From NCBI GenBank assembly GCA_964371055.1, contig CAYJLF010000021.1, positions 1 to 64,000 of the forward strand: a stretch of 64,000 nt of DNA. The letters are read 5' to 3'. Positions 25,015 to 33,518 of this stretch are shown here, piece by piece; the stretch's first letter is position 1; each line of letters begins with the position of its first letter. A program made the translations under genes and the position numbers. The notes under the pieces were generated by a model that was not told where the DNA came from, did not search any database, and saw only the letters and a list, made by a program, of their open reading frames with translations. Origin of the DNA: CAYJLF01 sp964371055 (GTDB lineage: Bacteria > Eisenbacteria > RBG-16-71-46 > CAIMUX01).

Positions 25015-26868
25015 CTATTGCGGTGTGTCTCCCTGATTCATCGCCATCTTGTTCACCACGCGCGGCGTGACGAAGATCAAAAGCTCGCGGCTCTCTTCCC
25101 TCACGTCCGAAGTGCCGAACAGGGCCCCCAGGAGCGGAATCGAGCGGAGGATCGGAATCCCCTGCCGGAAGTCGACTTCCGAAGTCCGCACCAGGCCGCC
25201 GATGACCGCCGTCTCGCCGTCTTTCACCATGACGCGGGTGTCGGCGAGCGTGGTGTTGAAGACCACGCCCCCCTGCACCGTCGCCTGCTGGGAGAGGTCG
25301 GAGACCTCGGGGTGGAGGTCCATCGTGATCATGTTCTCGCTGTTGATGTAGGGCGTCACCTCGAGCGCGATCCCGACCTTCTTCAATTCGATGGTGGCGT
25401 TCCCCGCCTCGTCGAGCACCACGAGCGGGACCTCCTTGCCGACCAGGATCCGCGCCTCACGGTTGTTCACGGTCGTGATCTTCGGGTTCGAGATCAGAGT
25501 GGCCCGGTTGTCCCGTTCGAGCGCCTCGATCGTCGCGTCGAGATTGCCGAAGGGGCGGACCATGCCGAGCCGCATCTGCCCGCTCGCCGCGGCCAGAGGC
25601 TCGCTGACGCTGATGTCCCCCGAAACACGCTCGGAGTTGCTGTGCAGGTTCGCCAGGTTCCAGCTGATCCCGAGCTGCCGGGAAGCGGTCTTGTCCACGT
25701 CGACCAGTCGGGCCTCGATCTCGACCTGCAGCGTCTCGGTGTCGAGCTTGGCGATCAGCCTCTCGACCTCTCCCAGGCGCGGCTCGATGTCGCTGATCAT
25801 GATCGTGTTGGTTCTCTCATCGACGCTGGCGCTCCCCCGCTTGCTGAGGGTGAAGGCCACGGCGGCGGAGAGCTCCTTCGCGTTGGCGTAGCGAACGTTG
25901 AAGGTCTTCGTCAGGAGGGGCTGGAAGTCCTCCTTCTTGCGGGCGCTCGATTCCCGCTCGATCCCCTCGTCCTGCCAGGTCTTGAGCGCCGCGACGCGGA
26001 TGACCTGGTTCCCGTCGACCGCGATCAGCCCGGCCGACTGGCAGACGATGTCGAGCGCGTGGCGCCACGGCACCTGATGCAACCGCACCGTCACCGGGCC
26101 TTCGACGTCGCGATCGGCGACGATGTTCGCCCCGGCATAGTCGGCGATCGAGCGGAGAACCGTGCGGATGTCGGCACCCTGGACATCGAGGTTCATCGGC
26201 CGCGTGTCGGCGGCGGCGGACGCGGCGTCGACCTCACCCAGCGGCGGGGCGTCGTCCTGCTCCCGGGAGGCGAGCGGGGCATCGACCGCGGTGGGCGCCG
26301 GGACCAGGACCGGATCGGGCAGGCTCGGGGCCGTCGGCGGCGCTCCGCCGCCATCCTCCAACGACGCTTGCGAGATGGGCGCGGCCTCCGGTGCCTCGGC
26401 TTCCGGAACCTCGGTCGTCGCATCCGGCGGCGCGGGTCCCGTGGCCGGTCCGATCACGACGCAGAGCTCACCGTTGCTTTCCTCGATGCCGGGCCGGATG
26501 GGACCGTCCATCTCCACGACATAGCGAACGACCATTCCCGCCGCGTCGTTCTTCCAGAGCGACCAGCGCAGCCGGGCCGGCGGGTCGCTGCCGGCCATCG
26601 CGGGCGCCCCGTCCACGTCGACCGGGGCGTCGGCCCCGAAGAGGTCGACCACGACGCGCCAGGGATCTTCGAGCACGAAAACGTCGTGCGGCATCGCGCC
26701 CTCGAGGCCGTCGGACTGGATGCGCAACACCACGCTTCCGTTCGCCGACTCGACCGCCGCGCGGTCCACACTCCAGGCTCCCGCCGACCCCACGAGGGCG
26801 AGGCAGAGGCCCAGGGCGAGCAGCGCACTCGCCGCCCGCGTCCACGACCTATCGATCGTTCCGGACAT
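25015..26868 (-). CDS. pilQ: Type IV pilus secretin PilQ
   Basis: PilQ forms the outer-membrane gate for the pilus. After a signal peptide (LLALGLCLALVGSAGA) comes an AMIN-type domain (residues 32-150, VVLRIQSDGLEG, PWRVVVDLFG), then a Pro/Ala-rich linker. The STN/N0 region follows (MNLDVQGADIRTVLRSIADYAGANIV), then an N1 domain (FNVRYANAKELSAAVAF) and the secretin core (about 400-600). The core contains VPLVVLDEAGNATIELKKVGI and ends with PLLGALFGTSDVREESRELLIFVTPRVV, the secretin signature. The 617-residue length is normal. Its ATG lies inside the end of pilP (20-nt overlap), so the two are coupled. It is the last gene of the pil locus and converges on the sulfatase gene. Confidence 0.96.
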   Translation of the reverse strand: MSGTIDRSWTRAASALLALGLCLALVGSAGAWSVDRAAVESANGSVVLRIQSDGLEGAMPHDVFVLEDPWRVVVDLFGADAPVDVDGAPAMAGSDPPARLRWSLWKNDAAGMVVRYVVEMDGPIRPGIEESNGELCVVIGPATGPAPPDATTEVPEAEAPEAAPISQASLEDGGGAPPTAPSLPDPVLVPAPTAVDAPLASREQDDAPPLGEVDAASAAADTRPMNLDVQGADIRTVLRSIADYAGANIVADRDVEGPVTVRLHQVPWRHALDIVCQSAGLIAVDGNQVIRVAALKTWQDEGIERESSARKKEDFQPLLTKTFNVRYANAKELSAAVAFTLSKRGSASVDERTNTIMISDIEPRLGEVERLIAKLDTETLQVEIEARLVDVDKTASRQLGISWNLANLHSNSERVSGDISVSEPLAAASGQMRLGMVRPFGNLDATIEALERDNRATLISNPKITTVNNREARILVGKEVPLVVLDEAGNATIELKKVGIALEVTPYINSENMITMDLHPEVSDLSQQATVQGGVVFNTTLADTRVMVKDGETAVIGGLVRTSEVDFRQGIPILRSIPLLGALFGTSDVREESRELLIFVTPRVVNKMAMNQGDTPQ

Positions 26869-27481
26869 TCTTCCTTCCCCTCCATTCGGTCAGCGCCAGC
26901 CGTTCGGTCCGCCCCACGCCGTACTCCGGCGTGTAGACAAGAATGCCGTCGGGTTCGATCCGGCTGACCGTGTAGCGTCCGAGCCGGTCCCCCTCGTGCA
27001 GAATGAAGCTGGTCCCACGGATCCCTTCCACCAGCGCAGAGCGCTCCCGCTCGCCCCAGAGGATTCCGACGACCGTGAACTCCTCCAGCTCGAGAGCTTC
27101 TTCCTCGTGCGTCTCCAGCCACTCATCGCTGACCAGGCTGACGAACGGATCGCGCCGCCCGAACCCCTGGTAGGAATACGGCTCCGGCGTGAGCAGGATC
27201 TCGTCCAGCATCTCCGGTCGGGCGACCAGGGTATCGATCGGGGAGGCCGCGCCGTCGGGCGCTCCGGCCGGACTCGTCGCCACGGCCGCGCCGGGCTTCC
27301 GGGCGCGCGGCTGCTCGGATTTGCCGACCCGCGGCGGCGGATCGGGAGGCTTGCTGCCGAAGGCCCGCTTGATCTGGTCGGCGGTCTTGCCGAAGTCGAT
27401 CGCGGAGGCGGGGGCTGCGCACAGGGCCAGCGTGACCAGGCCGAGCGCGCCGATCCAGGCGATACGTCCGCGGCGGCTCAT
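26849..27481 (-). CDS. pilP: Type IV pilus lipoprotein-like PilP
   Basis: PilP links the inner-membrane PilM-N-O complex to PilQ. The N-terminal hydrophobic signal (WIGALGLVTLALCAAPASA) is followed by a Pro-rich linker and the beta-sandwich PilP domain. That domain has GFGRRDPFVSLVSDEW, FTVVGILWGERERSALVEG and the closing GDRLGRYTVSRIEPDGILVYTPEYG. The R-R-D-P-F block is the family hallmark. There is a Cys inside the signal (LALCAAP) but no perfect lipobox, so lipidation is uncertain. It lies between pilO and pilQ, as in other pil loci. Confidence 0.92.
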   Translation of the reverse strand: MSRRGRIAWIGALGLVTLALCAAPASAIDFGKTADQIKRAFGSKPPDPPPRVGKSEQPRARKPGAAVATSPAGAPDGAASPIDTLVARPEMLDEILLTPEPYSYQGFGRRDPFVSLVSDEWLETHEEEALELEEFTVVGILWGERERSALVEGIRGTSFILHEGDRLGRYTVSRIEPDGILVYTPEYGVGRTERLALTEWRGRKNVRNDR

Positions 27482-27482
27482 G

Positions 27483-28184
27483 CTACTCCCCCTCTCCTTC
27501 CCCGGCGCCGGTCGGTCGACCGCCGTCTTTGGTCTTCCCCTTGACGGCCTTCGTGATCTTCGCGCCGGCCTTCTTCACCGGATCGGTCTCCTCGACGGTC
27601 GGGACGCCGGTGCCGCCCAGGACGTAGGTGACGGCGACGAACGACGCCTCGGCCGGGTATTCCTTGCTCTCCGGTCCGCTCTTCGGGGTTTTCACCTCGA
27701 GATTGGTGACGTTGATGACCCGGTCCAGATTGGCGATGTCATTCAAGAACGTTCCGACCTCGTGGTATCCGCCCAGGACTTTGACTTCGATCGGATGCTC
27801 CGTGTAGTACTGCGCCGGCCGCGGCGCCAGCGGCTTGAAGAGCGCGAACTCCACCCCGGCCTGCGCACCGAGACGGGAGATCGATCGCAGACACCAGGCC
27901 TGGTCCTGCTCCGAGGGAAGGAGGGACTGGCTCTGCTCCCATTTGCGGTGGAGCAGCACGTACTCCTTCTCCAGGTACGGCAGCCGGTGGGCGGCCTGGC
28001 GGGCCTTGTTCAGGTCCTTGCTGAGATCGCGGTACTGGTCCTCCAGCTCCCCCGCCTCCGCCGCGCAGGCCCGATAGGTAAAGGGCACGACGTCGGTGAA
28101 GAAGTTGGCGTAGAGCACTCCCGCCAGCACGATGGCGACGAAGAGCGTCCGCTGGAAGACCGGATCGCGTGGGTTGAGGGCCAT
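27483..28184 (-). CDS. pilO: Type IV pilus inner-membrane protein PilO
   Basis: A single transmembrane helix (FVAIVLAGVLYANFF) is followed by a coiled-coil stretch (YRDLSKDLNKARQAAHRLPYLEKEYVLL) and a ferredoxin-like periplasmic domain (VKVLGGYHEVGTFLNDIANLDRVINVTNLEV). The 233 residues with this domain order match PilO, which heterodimerizes with PilN. ATG 28184 is preceded by AAGGAG; an upstream start at 28226 would add a non-conserved leader. A Lys/Gly-rich tail of about 40 residues follows. The stop lies 1 nt before the pilP start. Confidence 0.93.
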   Translation of the reverse strand: MALNPRDPVFQRTLFVAIVLAGVLYANFFTDVVPFTYRACAAEAGELEDQYRDLSKDLNKARQAAHRLPYLEKEYVLLHRKWEQSQSLLPSEQDQAWCLRSISRLGAQAGVEFALFKPLAPRPAQYYTEHPIEVKVLGGYHEVGTFLNDIANLDRVINVTNLEVKTPKSGPESKEYPAEASFVAVTYVLGGTGVPTVEETDPVKKAGAKITKAVKGKTKDGGRPTGAGEGEGE

Positions 28185-28232
28185 GCGGTGCTCCTTGCGC
28201 GGCGCGGGCGAAGCGTCCGCCCGCATCCAGGC

Positions 28233-28802
28233 CTACGGCTTGACCCGGGCGGTCAGGGTGAACGACAGCAGAGGACGGGGGCCCGCTCGGTTCTGCTTCG
28301 CCCGCTCCGCCACGACGAGGCCGACGCCATCGAAGAGTTCCGTCTCTTCCATGCGCGTCATCAGTTCGGCCACCATCAGGTTCGAGAACGAGAGCCCTTC
28401 GACCTGCACCTGGCCGGGGCTGGTCTGCGCCAGTCGGGTGAGCCAGAGGTAGTCGGGGACCTCATCCGCCAGGTTGTCCATCAGCATGACGGGGAGGTAG
28501 CGATCGCGCGTCAGGCCCTGAATGACCGAGAGCCGCGTGTTCAGCTCCTCCCGCTCGGCCGTCAGCTGACCGATCCGCTCGATCTGCGGCCGGAGCCGCT
28601 GCATCTCCGTCTCGGTCTGGCTGATGTCGGCCCGGAGCGAGGCGATGCGCGCCTGCTGCATGGCGTACATCCCCGCCAGCGGCAGGAGGATCGCCACCGC
28701 CGACACGATCGGCAGCACGACTTTCGCCCGCGGGATCCGGATCGAGGCCAGCCGCGGCTCGGGGAGCTGCTCCTCCTTCGGGAGTAGGTTGATCTGGATC
28801 AC
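28233..28802 (-). CDS. pilN: Type IV pilus assembly protein PilN
   Basis: The cytoplasmic N-terminus carries the INLLP motif (MIQINLLPKEEQ) that docks into PilM. It is followed by a transmembrane helix (VVLPIVSAVAILLPLAGMYA), a coiled coil (RIASLRADISQTETEMQRLRPQIERI) and a periplasmic fold (GQVQVEGLSFSNLMVAELMTRME). The 189-residue length is standard. The GTG start overlaps the pilM stop by 4 nt (GTGA), indicating translational coupling. Confidence 0.94.
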   Translation of the reverse strand: MIQINLLPKEEQLPEPRLASIRIPRAKVVLPIVSAVAILLPLAGMYAMQQARIASLRADISQTETEMQRLRPQIERIGQLTAEREELNTRLSVIQGLTRDRYLPVMLMDNLADEVPDYLWLTRLAQTSPGQVQVEGLSFSNLMVAELMTRMEETELFDGVGLVVAERAKQNRAGPRPLLSFTLTARVKP

Positions 28803-29845
28803 TTTGCCCGCGCCTTTCTCAGGGCCAGCCCGATCCCGACCGCCAGTTGCGGCGCGACGTCGCCCGGATCATCGGCCCCGAAAATCTCGGGCGTGAAGCG
28901 AACCCGGCGCAGCGGATCAGCCACCTCGACCGGAACCCGCAGGCGCTCACCCAGTGCGACCGCCAGCCCGTGGATGCGCGCGCCCCCGCCCGAGAGGAGC
29001 ACGCGATCGAGATGGTCAGCGTCGGCGTTGGACTTCAGGTAGACCAGGCTGCGTTCGAGCGCGGTGCCGACATCCGCGCAGAACGACTTGATGACCGGGG
29101 CCAGGTCGAGCCCCGCGTCGGCTTCGGCGGCCCGCAGCGCGGCGACCGCTTCGTCGCGACCGACATGGTGCCGCTTCTGCAATCCCTCGATGAAGCTGTT
29201 GCCACCCAGAGAGAGATCCTGCGTGTAGAGCGGCATGCCGCCCTGGACGAGATTGATGTTGGTCAGCTCGGCCCCGATGTTTACCAGGGCGACGACTTCG
29301 TTCGGCTGGAAGTCGTAGGCCAGTTCCGCCGCGTTCTGGACGGCGAAGCTGTTCACGTCGATCACGGCCGGGATCAGCCCCGCCTCCCGCACGAGGTCCG
29401 CATGCGCGCTGATCAGGTCGCGCTTCGCCGCGACCAGCAGCACCTGCATCTGGGTCGGGCCGACGTCCCGATTCAGGATTTCGAAGTCGAGCGCGACGTC
29501 GTTGATGTCATAAGGGACGTGCTGCTCGGCTTCCCAGTGGATCGCTTCCCGGGCATCCGCGGCCGGCAGTTTCTCCATCGTGATCTTCTTCACGATCACC
29601 CCGCGGCCGGAGACTCCGGTCACGACTCGACGGCTGTGGATCCCGGTCCGCTCGAAGAGATTCTGGATCGTCTCCACGAGCAGCTGGCGGTCCATGACCT
29701 CCCCTTCGACGATCGCCTCGGGCGCGAGGTCGACCATGCCGAAGCGGATCAGGTGCGCCTCTCCACCCTTCTGCGCCAACTCCACGACCTTGATCGCGCT
29801 GGATCCGATGTCCAGCCCGACCATCGTCTTCGGTTTGCCCAGCAC
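28799..29845 (-). CDS. pilM: Type IV pilus actin-like protein PilM
   Basis: PilM is a cytoplasmic FtsA/actin-like ATPase that binds the PilN tail. The opening TMVGLDIGSSAIKVVEL holds the phosphate-1 loop. EKLPAADAREAIHWEAEQHVPYDINDVALDF is the typical PilM block. The C-terminal segment includes VLLSGGGARIHGLAVALGERL, the adenosine-binding loop. At 348 residues the length fits. It starts at GTG 29845 with GGAGG upstream. It is the first gene of the pilM-N-O-P-Q run and is separated from pilD by 145 bases with no visible gene. Confidence 0.95.
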   Translation of the reverse strand: MLGKPKTMVGLDIGSSAIKVVELAQKGGEAHLIRFGMVDLAPEAIVEGEVMDRQLLVETIQNLFERTGIHSRRVVTGVSGRGVIVKKITMEKLPAADAREAIHWEAEQHVPYDINDVALDFEILNRDVGPTQMQVLLVAAKRDLISAHADLVREAGLIPAVIDVNSFAVQNAAELAYDFQPNEVVALVNIGAELTNINLVQGGMPLYTQDLSLGGNSFIEGLQKRHHVGRDEAVAALRAAEADAGLDLAPVIKSFCADVGTALERSLVYLKSNADADHLDRVLLSGGGARIHGLAVALGERLRVPVEVADPLRRVRFTPEIFGADDPGDVAPQLAVGIGLALRKARAK

Positions 29846-29990
29846 GGCTGTCCTCCGGATGCTCGCGGTTGGGGCCTGGCCCCCGGTCCGTTCGGCGCCG
29901 GGAGTCGATGGCCGCCCCGTATCAGGTATCGGGCGCCCGGGCCGAAAGGTTTACCGCAAGCTCCCTTTCCCCGGCGTTTCGGAGCGGGTC

Positions 29991-30788
29991 TCAGCGAGGG
30001 GGAAAAAACCCGAGGTACCACTCCCAGAGGCGGGGTCCCCACAAGAGGGCCACGGCGCCGGCCGGAGCGAGGAAGCTCCCGAACGGCAGCGCAGTGGCGC
30101 CCGATCCGCGCCGGGAGGCGACCAGTGCGATTCCCGTGATGGACCCCAGAACGGAGGCAAGAAGCACGGTCAGGACGAGGCCGGGGAGCCCGAGGAACGC
30201 CCCCAGCATCGCCGCCAGCTTGACGTCGCCGAATCCCATGCCGTCCCGGCCCCGCACCCGCCGGTAGATCCACCCGACGAGGAAGAGCCCCCCGGCGCCG
30301 GCCGCAGCTCCGGCCAGCGCCACGCCGAGCCCGATCGTCCAGTGCGCGAGAAGGAGTCCGAGAGCGGTGCCGCCCAGGCTGATCTCGTCCGGGATGATCC
30401 GGTGCTCCAGATCGATGAAGAAGACCGCAAGGAGCGCGAGCAGGAACCAGAGGGCCGCCAGCGAGTGCCAGGGAGATGGAAACGCCAGAGCCGCGATCAC
30501 GGTCAACGCTCCCCCGGCCAGCTCGATGAGCGGATAGCGCGGCGAGATCGGCGCGCGGCAATCGGCGCAGCGTCCCCGAAGGATGACCCAGCCGAGCACC
30601 GGCAGATTGTGCCACGGACGGATCGCGTGGCCACAGGCGGGGCACCGCGAACGCGGCCGCGCCAGCGACTGGCCCCGCGGCAGGCGGTGGATCACGACGT
30701 TGAGAAAGCTCCCGAGGCAGAGGCCGAGGAAGGCCACGTAGGCCAGAGGGAGGGGCCGCAGGGGAAACCACGACATCGGTCCGTCCAC
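29991..30788 (-). CDS. pilD: Prepilin peptidase/N-methyltransferase PilD
   Basis: PilD cleaves prepilin leaders and methylates the new N-terminal residue. An N-terminal helix (YVAFLGLCLGSFLNVVIHRLP) precedes the zinc-binding Cys tetrad (CPAC and CADC). The catalytic aspartates lie in DLEHRIIPDE and GFGDVKLAAMLGAFLG, spaced among several membrane helices. The 265-residue length is normal. GTG 30788 has GGAGGG a few bases upstream; ATG 30776 is an alternative. Likely substrates in this window are PilA and the four prepilin-like proteins of the 16-22 kb operon. Confidence 0.95.
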   Translation of the reverse strand: MDGPMSWFPLRPLPLAYVAFLGLCLGSFLNVVIHRLPRGQSLARPRSRCPACGHAIRPWHNLPVLGWVILRGRCADCRAPISPRYPLIELAGGALTVIAALAFPSPWHSLAALWFLLALLAVFFIDLEHRIIPDEISLGGTALGLLLAHWTIGLGVALAGAAAGAGGLFLVGWIYRRVRGRDGMGFGDVKLAAMLGAFLGLPGLVLTVLLASVLGSITGIALVASRRGSGATALPFGSFLAPAGAVALLWGPRLWEWYLGFFPPR

Positions 30789-30797
30789 CGGTCCCTC

Positions 30798-31502
30798 CTA
30801 CGCCCCGTGCGCCCGGGCCGGCGGCGTCCCGCCCGCCCCATCCCCGCGTTCCTCCAGCTCGCGCAGCTCTCGCTGCGCGATCCGCGCGATCTCGTCGTTC
30901 GTCGCCGTCTCCAGGACACGACGCCAGAGTTCCAGCGCCAGATCGCGCTCCCCCGCCTCCGTCGCGGCGAAGGCAGCGAGTCGCCCGACCCAGTCGGGCG
31001 CCTCCGGCATGGCGGCGGCGCGCGAAAGGTAGCTCCAGGCCTCTTCGTTGTCCTTTGACTCGAGGTAGCGATGGAATCCGACCTCGAAGACCAGCCGCCA
31101 GCTCTCCGGGTTGGAGGCGATTCCCCGCTGGAGGAGTTCGTAGGCCGCGTCGGGCTGCGCCGCGTCGCCGTGGAGGATGAGGGCGCCGAAGACATAGGCA
31201 TTCTCGAACGACGGATCGAGATCGGTGAGCGTGCGGAAGAGGGTCTGCGCATACGGGTAGCGCCGATCGCCGAGGCGATGCCGGCCGTAGTACTGGATCG
31301 CCTCCAGCCAGGCGAGATCGGCGGCGAGGCGCGTCCGGCCGAGCGCCGCGGCGCGCACCCACGGGCCGGTCGGAAAGAGCGTCAGCTCGGCGGTGTCCGT
31401 AGCCGGCGAGGAGGCCCGCTCGAACGCGCGGGAAGCGGGCCGCGCGGCGCCGAGGAGAAGAACCGCCGCGACGACACCCACTCCCGCCGCCAGCGGTTTC
31501 AC
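30798..31502 (-). CDS. TPR-like membrane-anchored protein in pil locus
   Basis: An N-terminal hydrophobic segment (LAAGVGVVAAVLLLGAA) anchors or exports the protein. The rest is helical and repeat-like (YPYAQTLFRTLTDLDPSFENAYVFGALIL, ESWRLVFEVGFHRYLESKDNEEAWSYL, LALELWRRVLETATNDEIARI), consistent with 3-4 TPR units over 234 residues. The GTG start overlaps the ABC permease stop by 4 nt, so all three ABC/TPR genes look coupled. Position suggests a part in the pilus-associated ABC system or pilotin-like help for PilQ, but it has no lipobox and I cannot assign a name. Confidence 0.7.
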   Translation of the reverse strand: MKPLAAGVGVVAAVLLLGAARPASRAFERASSPATDTAELTLFPTGPWVRAAALGRTRLAADLAWLEAIQYYGRHRLGDRRYPYAQTLFRTLTDLDPSFENAYVFGALILHGDAAQPDAAYELLQRGIASNPESWRLVFEVGFHRYLESKDNEEAWSYLSRAAAMPEAPDWVGRLAAFAATEAGERDLALELWRRVLETATNDEIARIAQRELRELEERGDGAGGTPPARAHGA

Positions 31503-32389
31503 AGCGACAGCTCCCGCCGCGACAGCACCAGGGTCGCGCCGATGAGGGCGGCGCCGGCATAGAGAAGCCCGTAGACGCTCCCCCAGAGGAGCATCCCGGG
31601 CGGATAGGCGGTCCCCGCCGCGACCGGCACGATATCGTGGTAGAGATCGAGCCGGGGCACGATCCACGAAACGACCTCTGCGATCCGCGCGATCGACCCG
31701 CCGGGCGACTGCGCGAGCAGGCCCGCCAGCTCGCCACTGCCGTGGCCGATGACCCAAGCGGCCAGCGTGAAGAGTCCGGCCAGCACCGGCGAGGTGAAGG
31801 CGGCGAAGAAGACCGCCACGGCCGCCAGGACCGCCATCTCGCAGAAGACGAGCAGGAGGGCCTGCCCGAAGGCGACTCCGAAGGAGTAGCGCGAGACCAC
31901 GAGCACCGCGGCGAGAAGCGTCCCCATCACGACGACCGACGCGGCGAGGACGAGCACGAGTCCGAGGTACTTCCCGACCACGAACTCGACGCGGCGCAGC
32001 GGGCGCGAGAAAAGGAAGAAGAGGGTCTTGCGCTCGATCTCCCGGAAGATCAGCTGATGCCCGACGAAGATCGTGGTCAGGCAGCCGAAGGCGGAAAGCG
32101 CCGCGAACCCGAGGTCGAGCGTGATGCGCCTCCCCTCGCCCAGCGCGAGCGGATCGAGCAGACGCGAGACGCCGAAGACGAAGAGGCCGAAGAAGAGGAG
32201 AAGATAGAGCACCCGGTCGCGGGCCGCCTCGAGGAAGGTGTTCCAGGCGAGTGCGCGGATCGCTCCGCCGGGGAGCGTCCGAACAGGGACTCGTGTGCCG
32301 GGAGCGTCGACCGACCGGGTCGCTTCGGCGCCCTCTCCGTCTCGATCGCCCGCGTCCCGGACCGTCAATCGCCGCTGCATGCGCGCCAT
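31499..32389 (-). CDS. ABC-2 type permease (PilI-like position)
   Basis: The 296-residue protein has about six hydrophobic helices (VLYLLLFFGLFVFGVS, ALSAFGCLTTIFVGHQLIF, LVLVLAASVVVMGTLLAAVLVV and three more). It carries the ABC-2 permease hallmark REIERKTLFFLFSRPLRRVEFVVGKYLG between helices 2 and 3. It overlaps the ATPase gene by 25 nt upstream and the TPR gene by 4 nt downstream. In Myxococcus xanthus an ABC pair (PilH ATPase, PilI membrane protein) occupies the same place between pilA and pilD and is needed for pilus formation. Equivalence here is inferred from position and type. Confidence 0.8.
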   Translation of the reverse strand: MARMQRRLTVRDAGDRDGEGAEATRSVDAPGTRVPVRTLPGGAIRALAWNTFLEAARDRVLYLLLFFGLFVFGVSRLLDPLALGEGRRITLDLGFAALSAFGCLTTIFVGHQLIFREIERKTLFFLFSRPLRRVEFVVGKYLGLVLVLAASVVVMGTLLAAVLVVSRYSFGVAFGQALLLVFCEMAVLAAVAVFFAAFTSPVLAGLFTLAAWVIGHGSGELAGLLAQSPGGSIARIAEVVSWIVPRLDLYHDIVPVAAGTAYPPGMLLWGSVYGLLYAGAALIGATLVLSRRELSL

Positions 32390-33315
32390 TCCTCTTCCTC
32401 GAGCCGCCGCACGAAGAAGCTCTCGAGGTCTTCGCGCTCGGTTTCAATCCGGCTGATCCGCCCGCCGTCGCGCAGGATCCGCTTCACGCAGGCATCGAGC
32501 TGGTGGTCGGCGGGATGCGCCAGCGACAGGCTCCATCCCTCGTCGTGGCCGGCGCGCGTCGACCCGTCCGGCATCCCTTGCAGGAGGTCGTCCGAGAGCG
32601 GACCGCTCCCCTCGATCGTCACATCGCCCGCCGCGTCGGTCAGAAGCTCGTGCGGCCGTCCCTCGACCAGCAGGCGGCCTCGCGAAATCAGGCTGATGGT
32701 GTCGGCCAGGGCCTCGACGTCGGCCAGCACGTGGCTGCTGAAGAGGACCGTCGTACCCCGCTCCCGCTCGGCCCGCAGCCGATTCTTCACGAGGGCGCGG
32801 CCGAGCGGATCGAGTCCGCTCATCGGCTCATCGAGGATCAGAAGCTCCGGGCGGTGGAGCAGCGCCTGCGCCAGACCGACCCTTTGCACCTGTCCCTTGG
32901 AGAGCCGGCGCAGCGGACGCCGCACACATCCTCCCAGCCCCAGTTCCTCGAGCACCGCGCGGTCGGCCGCCGGATCGGGCCCGACCCCGGAGAGGTCGCG
33001 CGCGAAGCGCAGGAGCTCCAGAACCGTCAGGTGCGGGTAGTAGGCCGGCAGTTCCGGCAGGAAGCCGAGGCGCGCGCGCGCGGCGCGGTCTCCCAGCGGG
33101 CGGTCGAAGAGCCGTCCCCGGCCGCCGCTGGGGCGCAGCAGCCCGAGGACGATCTTGAACGCGGTGCTCTTCCCCGCCCCGTTCGGGCCGACGAGGCCGT
33201 GGATCTCCCCCCGGCGCACCGCCAGATCGAGGCCGCAGAGAGCCTGCACCGGGCGACGGAAGAGCCCGGGGCGGTAGACCTTCTGCAGATCTTCGAGTTC
33301 GAGGACGTTCTGCAT
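32365..33315 (-). CDS. ABC transporter ATPase (PilH-like position)
   Basis: Walker A is GPNGAGKSTAF, the Q-loop region follows (GFLPELPAYYPHLTVLELL), the ABC signature is LSKGQVQRVGLAQAL and Walker B is LLILDEPMSGLDPLGR, then the H-loop FSSHVLADVEAL. The C-terminal 90 residues form the accessory domain common in ABC-2 exporters, ending FFVRRLEEEEW. The 316 residues are typical. It starts about 200 nt after the pilA stop, behind a strong hairpin. The partner permease is the next gene. Its place in the locus matches PilH of Myxococcus; the substrate is unknown. Confidence 0.85.
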   Translation of the reverse strand: MQNVLELEDLQKVYRPGLFRRPVQALCGLDLAVRRGEIHGLVGPNGAGKSTAFKIVLGLLRPSGGRGRLFDRPLGDRAARARLGFLPELPAYYPHLTVLELLRFARDLSGVGPDPAADRAVLEELGLGGCVRRPLRRLSKGQVQRVGLAQALLHRPELLILDEPMSGLDPLGRALVKNRLRAERERGTTVLFSSHVLADVEALADTISLISRGRLLVEGRPHELLTDAAGDVTIEGSGPLSDDLLQGMPDGSTRAGHDEGWSLSLAHPADHQLDACVKRILRDGGRISRIETEREDLESFFVRRLEEEEWRACSGD

Positions 33316-33399
33316 GGCATCACAGGGATCGGCCGGCCGGGGCGGGATCTTGAGGAGGGGGCCTGCGGCGCTGGCCCACCGCCCCTGCGCAGAACGCCG

Positions 33400-33428
33400 C
33401 GAGGCGGCCCCACACGGGGACCGCCTCG
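33400..33428 (-). terminator. Hairpin after pilA (partial terminator)
   Basis: CGAGGCGG (33400-33407) pairs with CCGCCTCG (33421-33428). An inner CCCC/GGGG pairing leaves an ACAC loop and one bulged A, giving about 12 bp of G/C stem. It lies 90 nt past the pilA stop and 85 nt before the ABC ATPase start. The minus strand continues CGGCGTTCTG, so the U-tract is poor. It would suit partial termination that keeps pilA mRNA abundant relative to downstream genes. Confidence 0.5.
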
Positions 33429-33518
33429 CTCTGTTCTCCCACCCTGGAGGGTGGCGCGGGATCGACTCCCGCCGGACTTCGCCCCCGCACCCTGATCCGC
33501 CGGGGACCGTCCGCTGGC

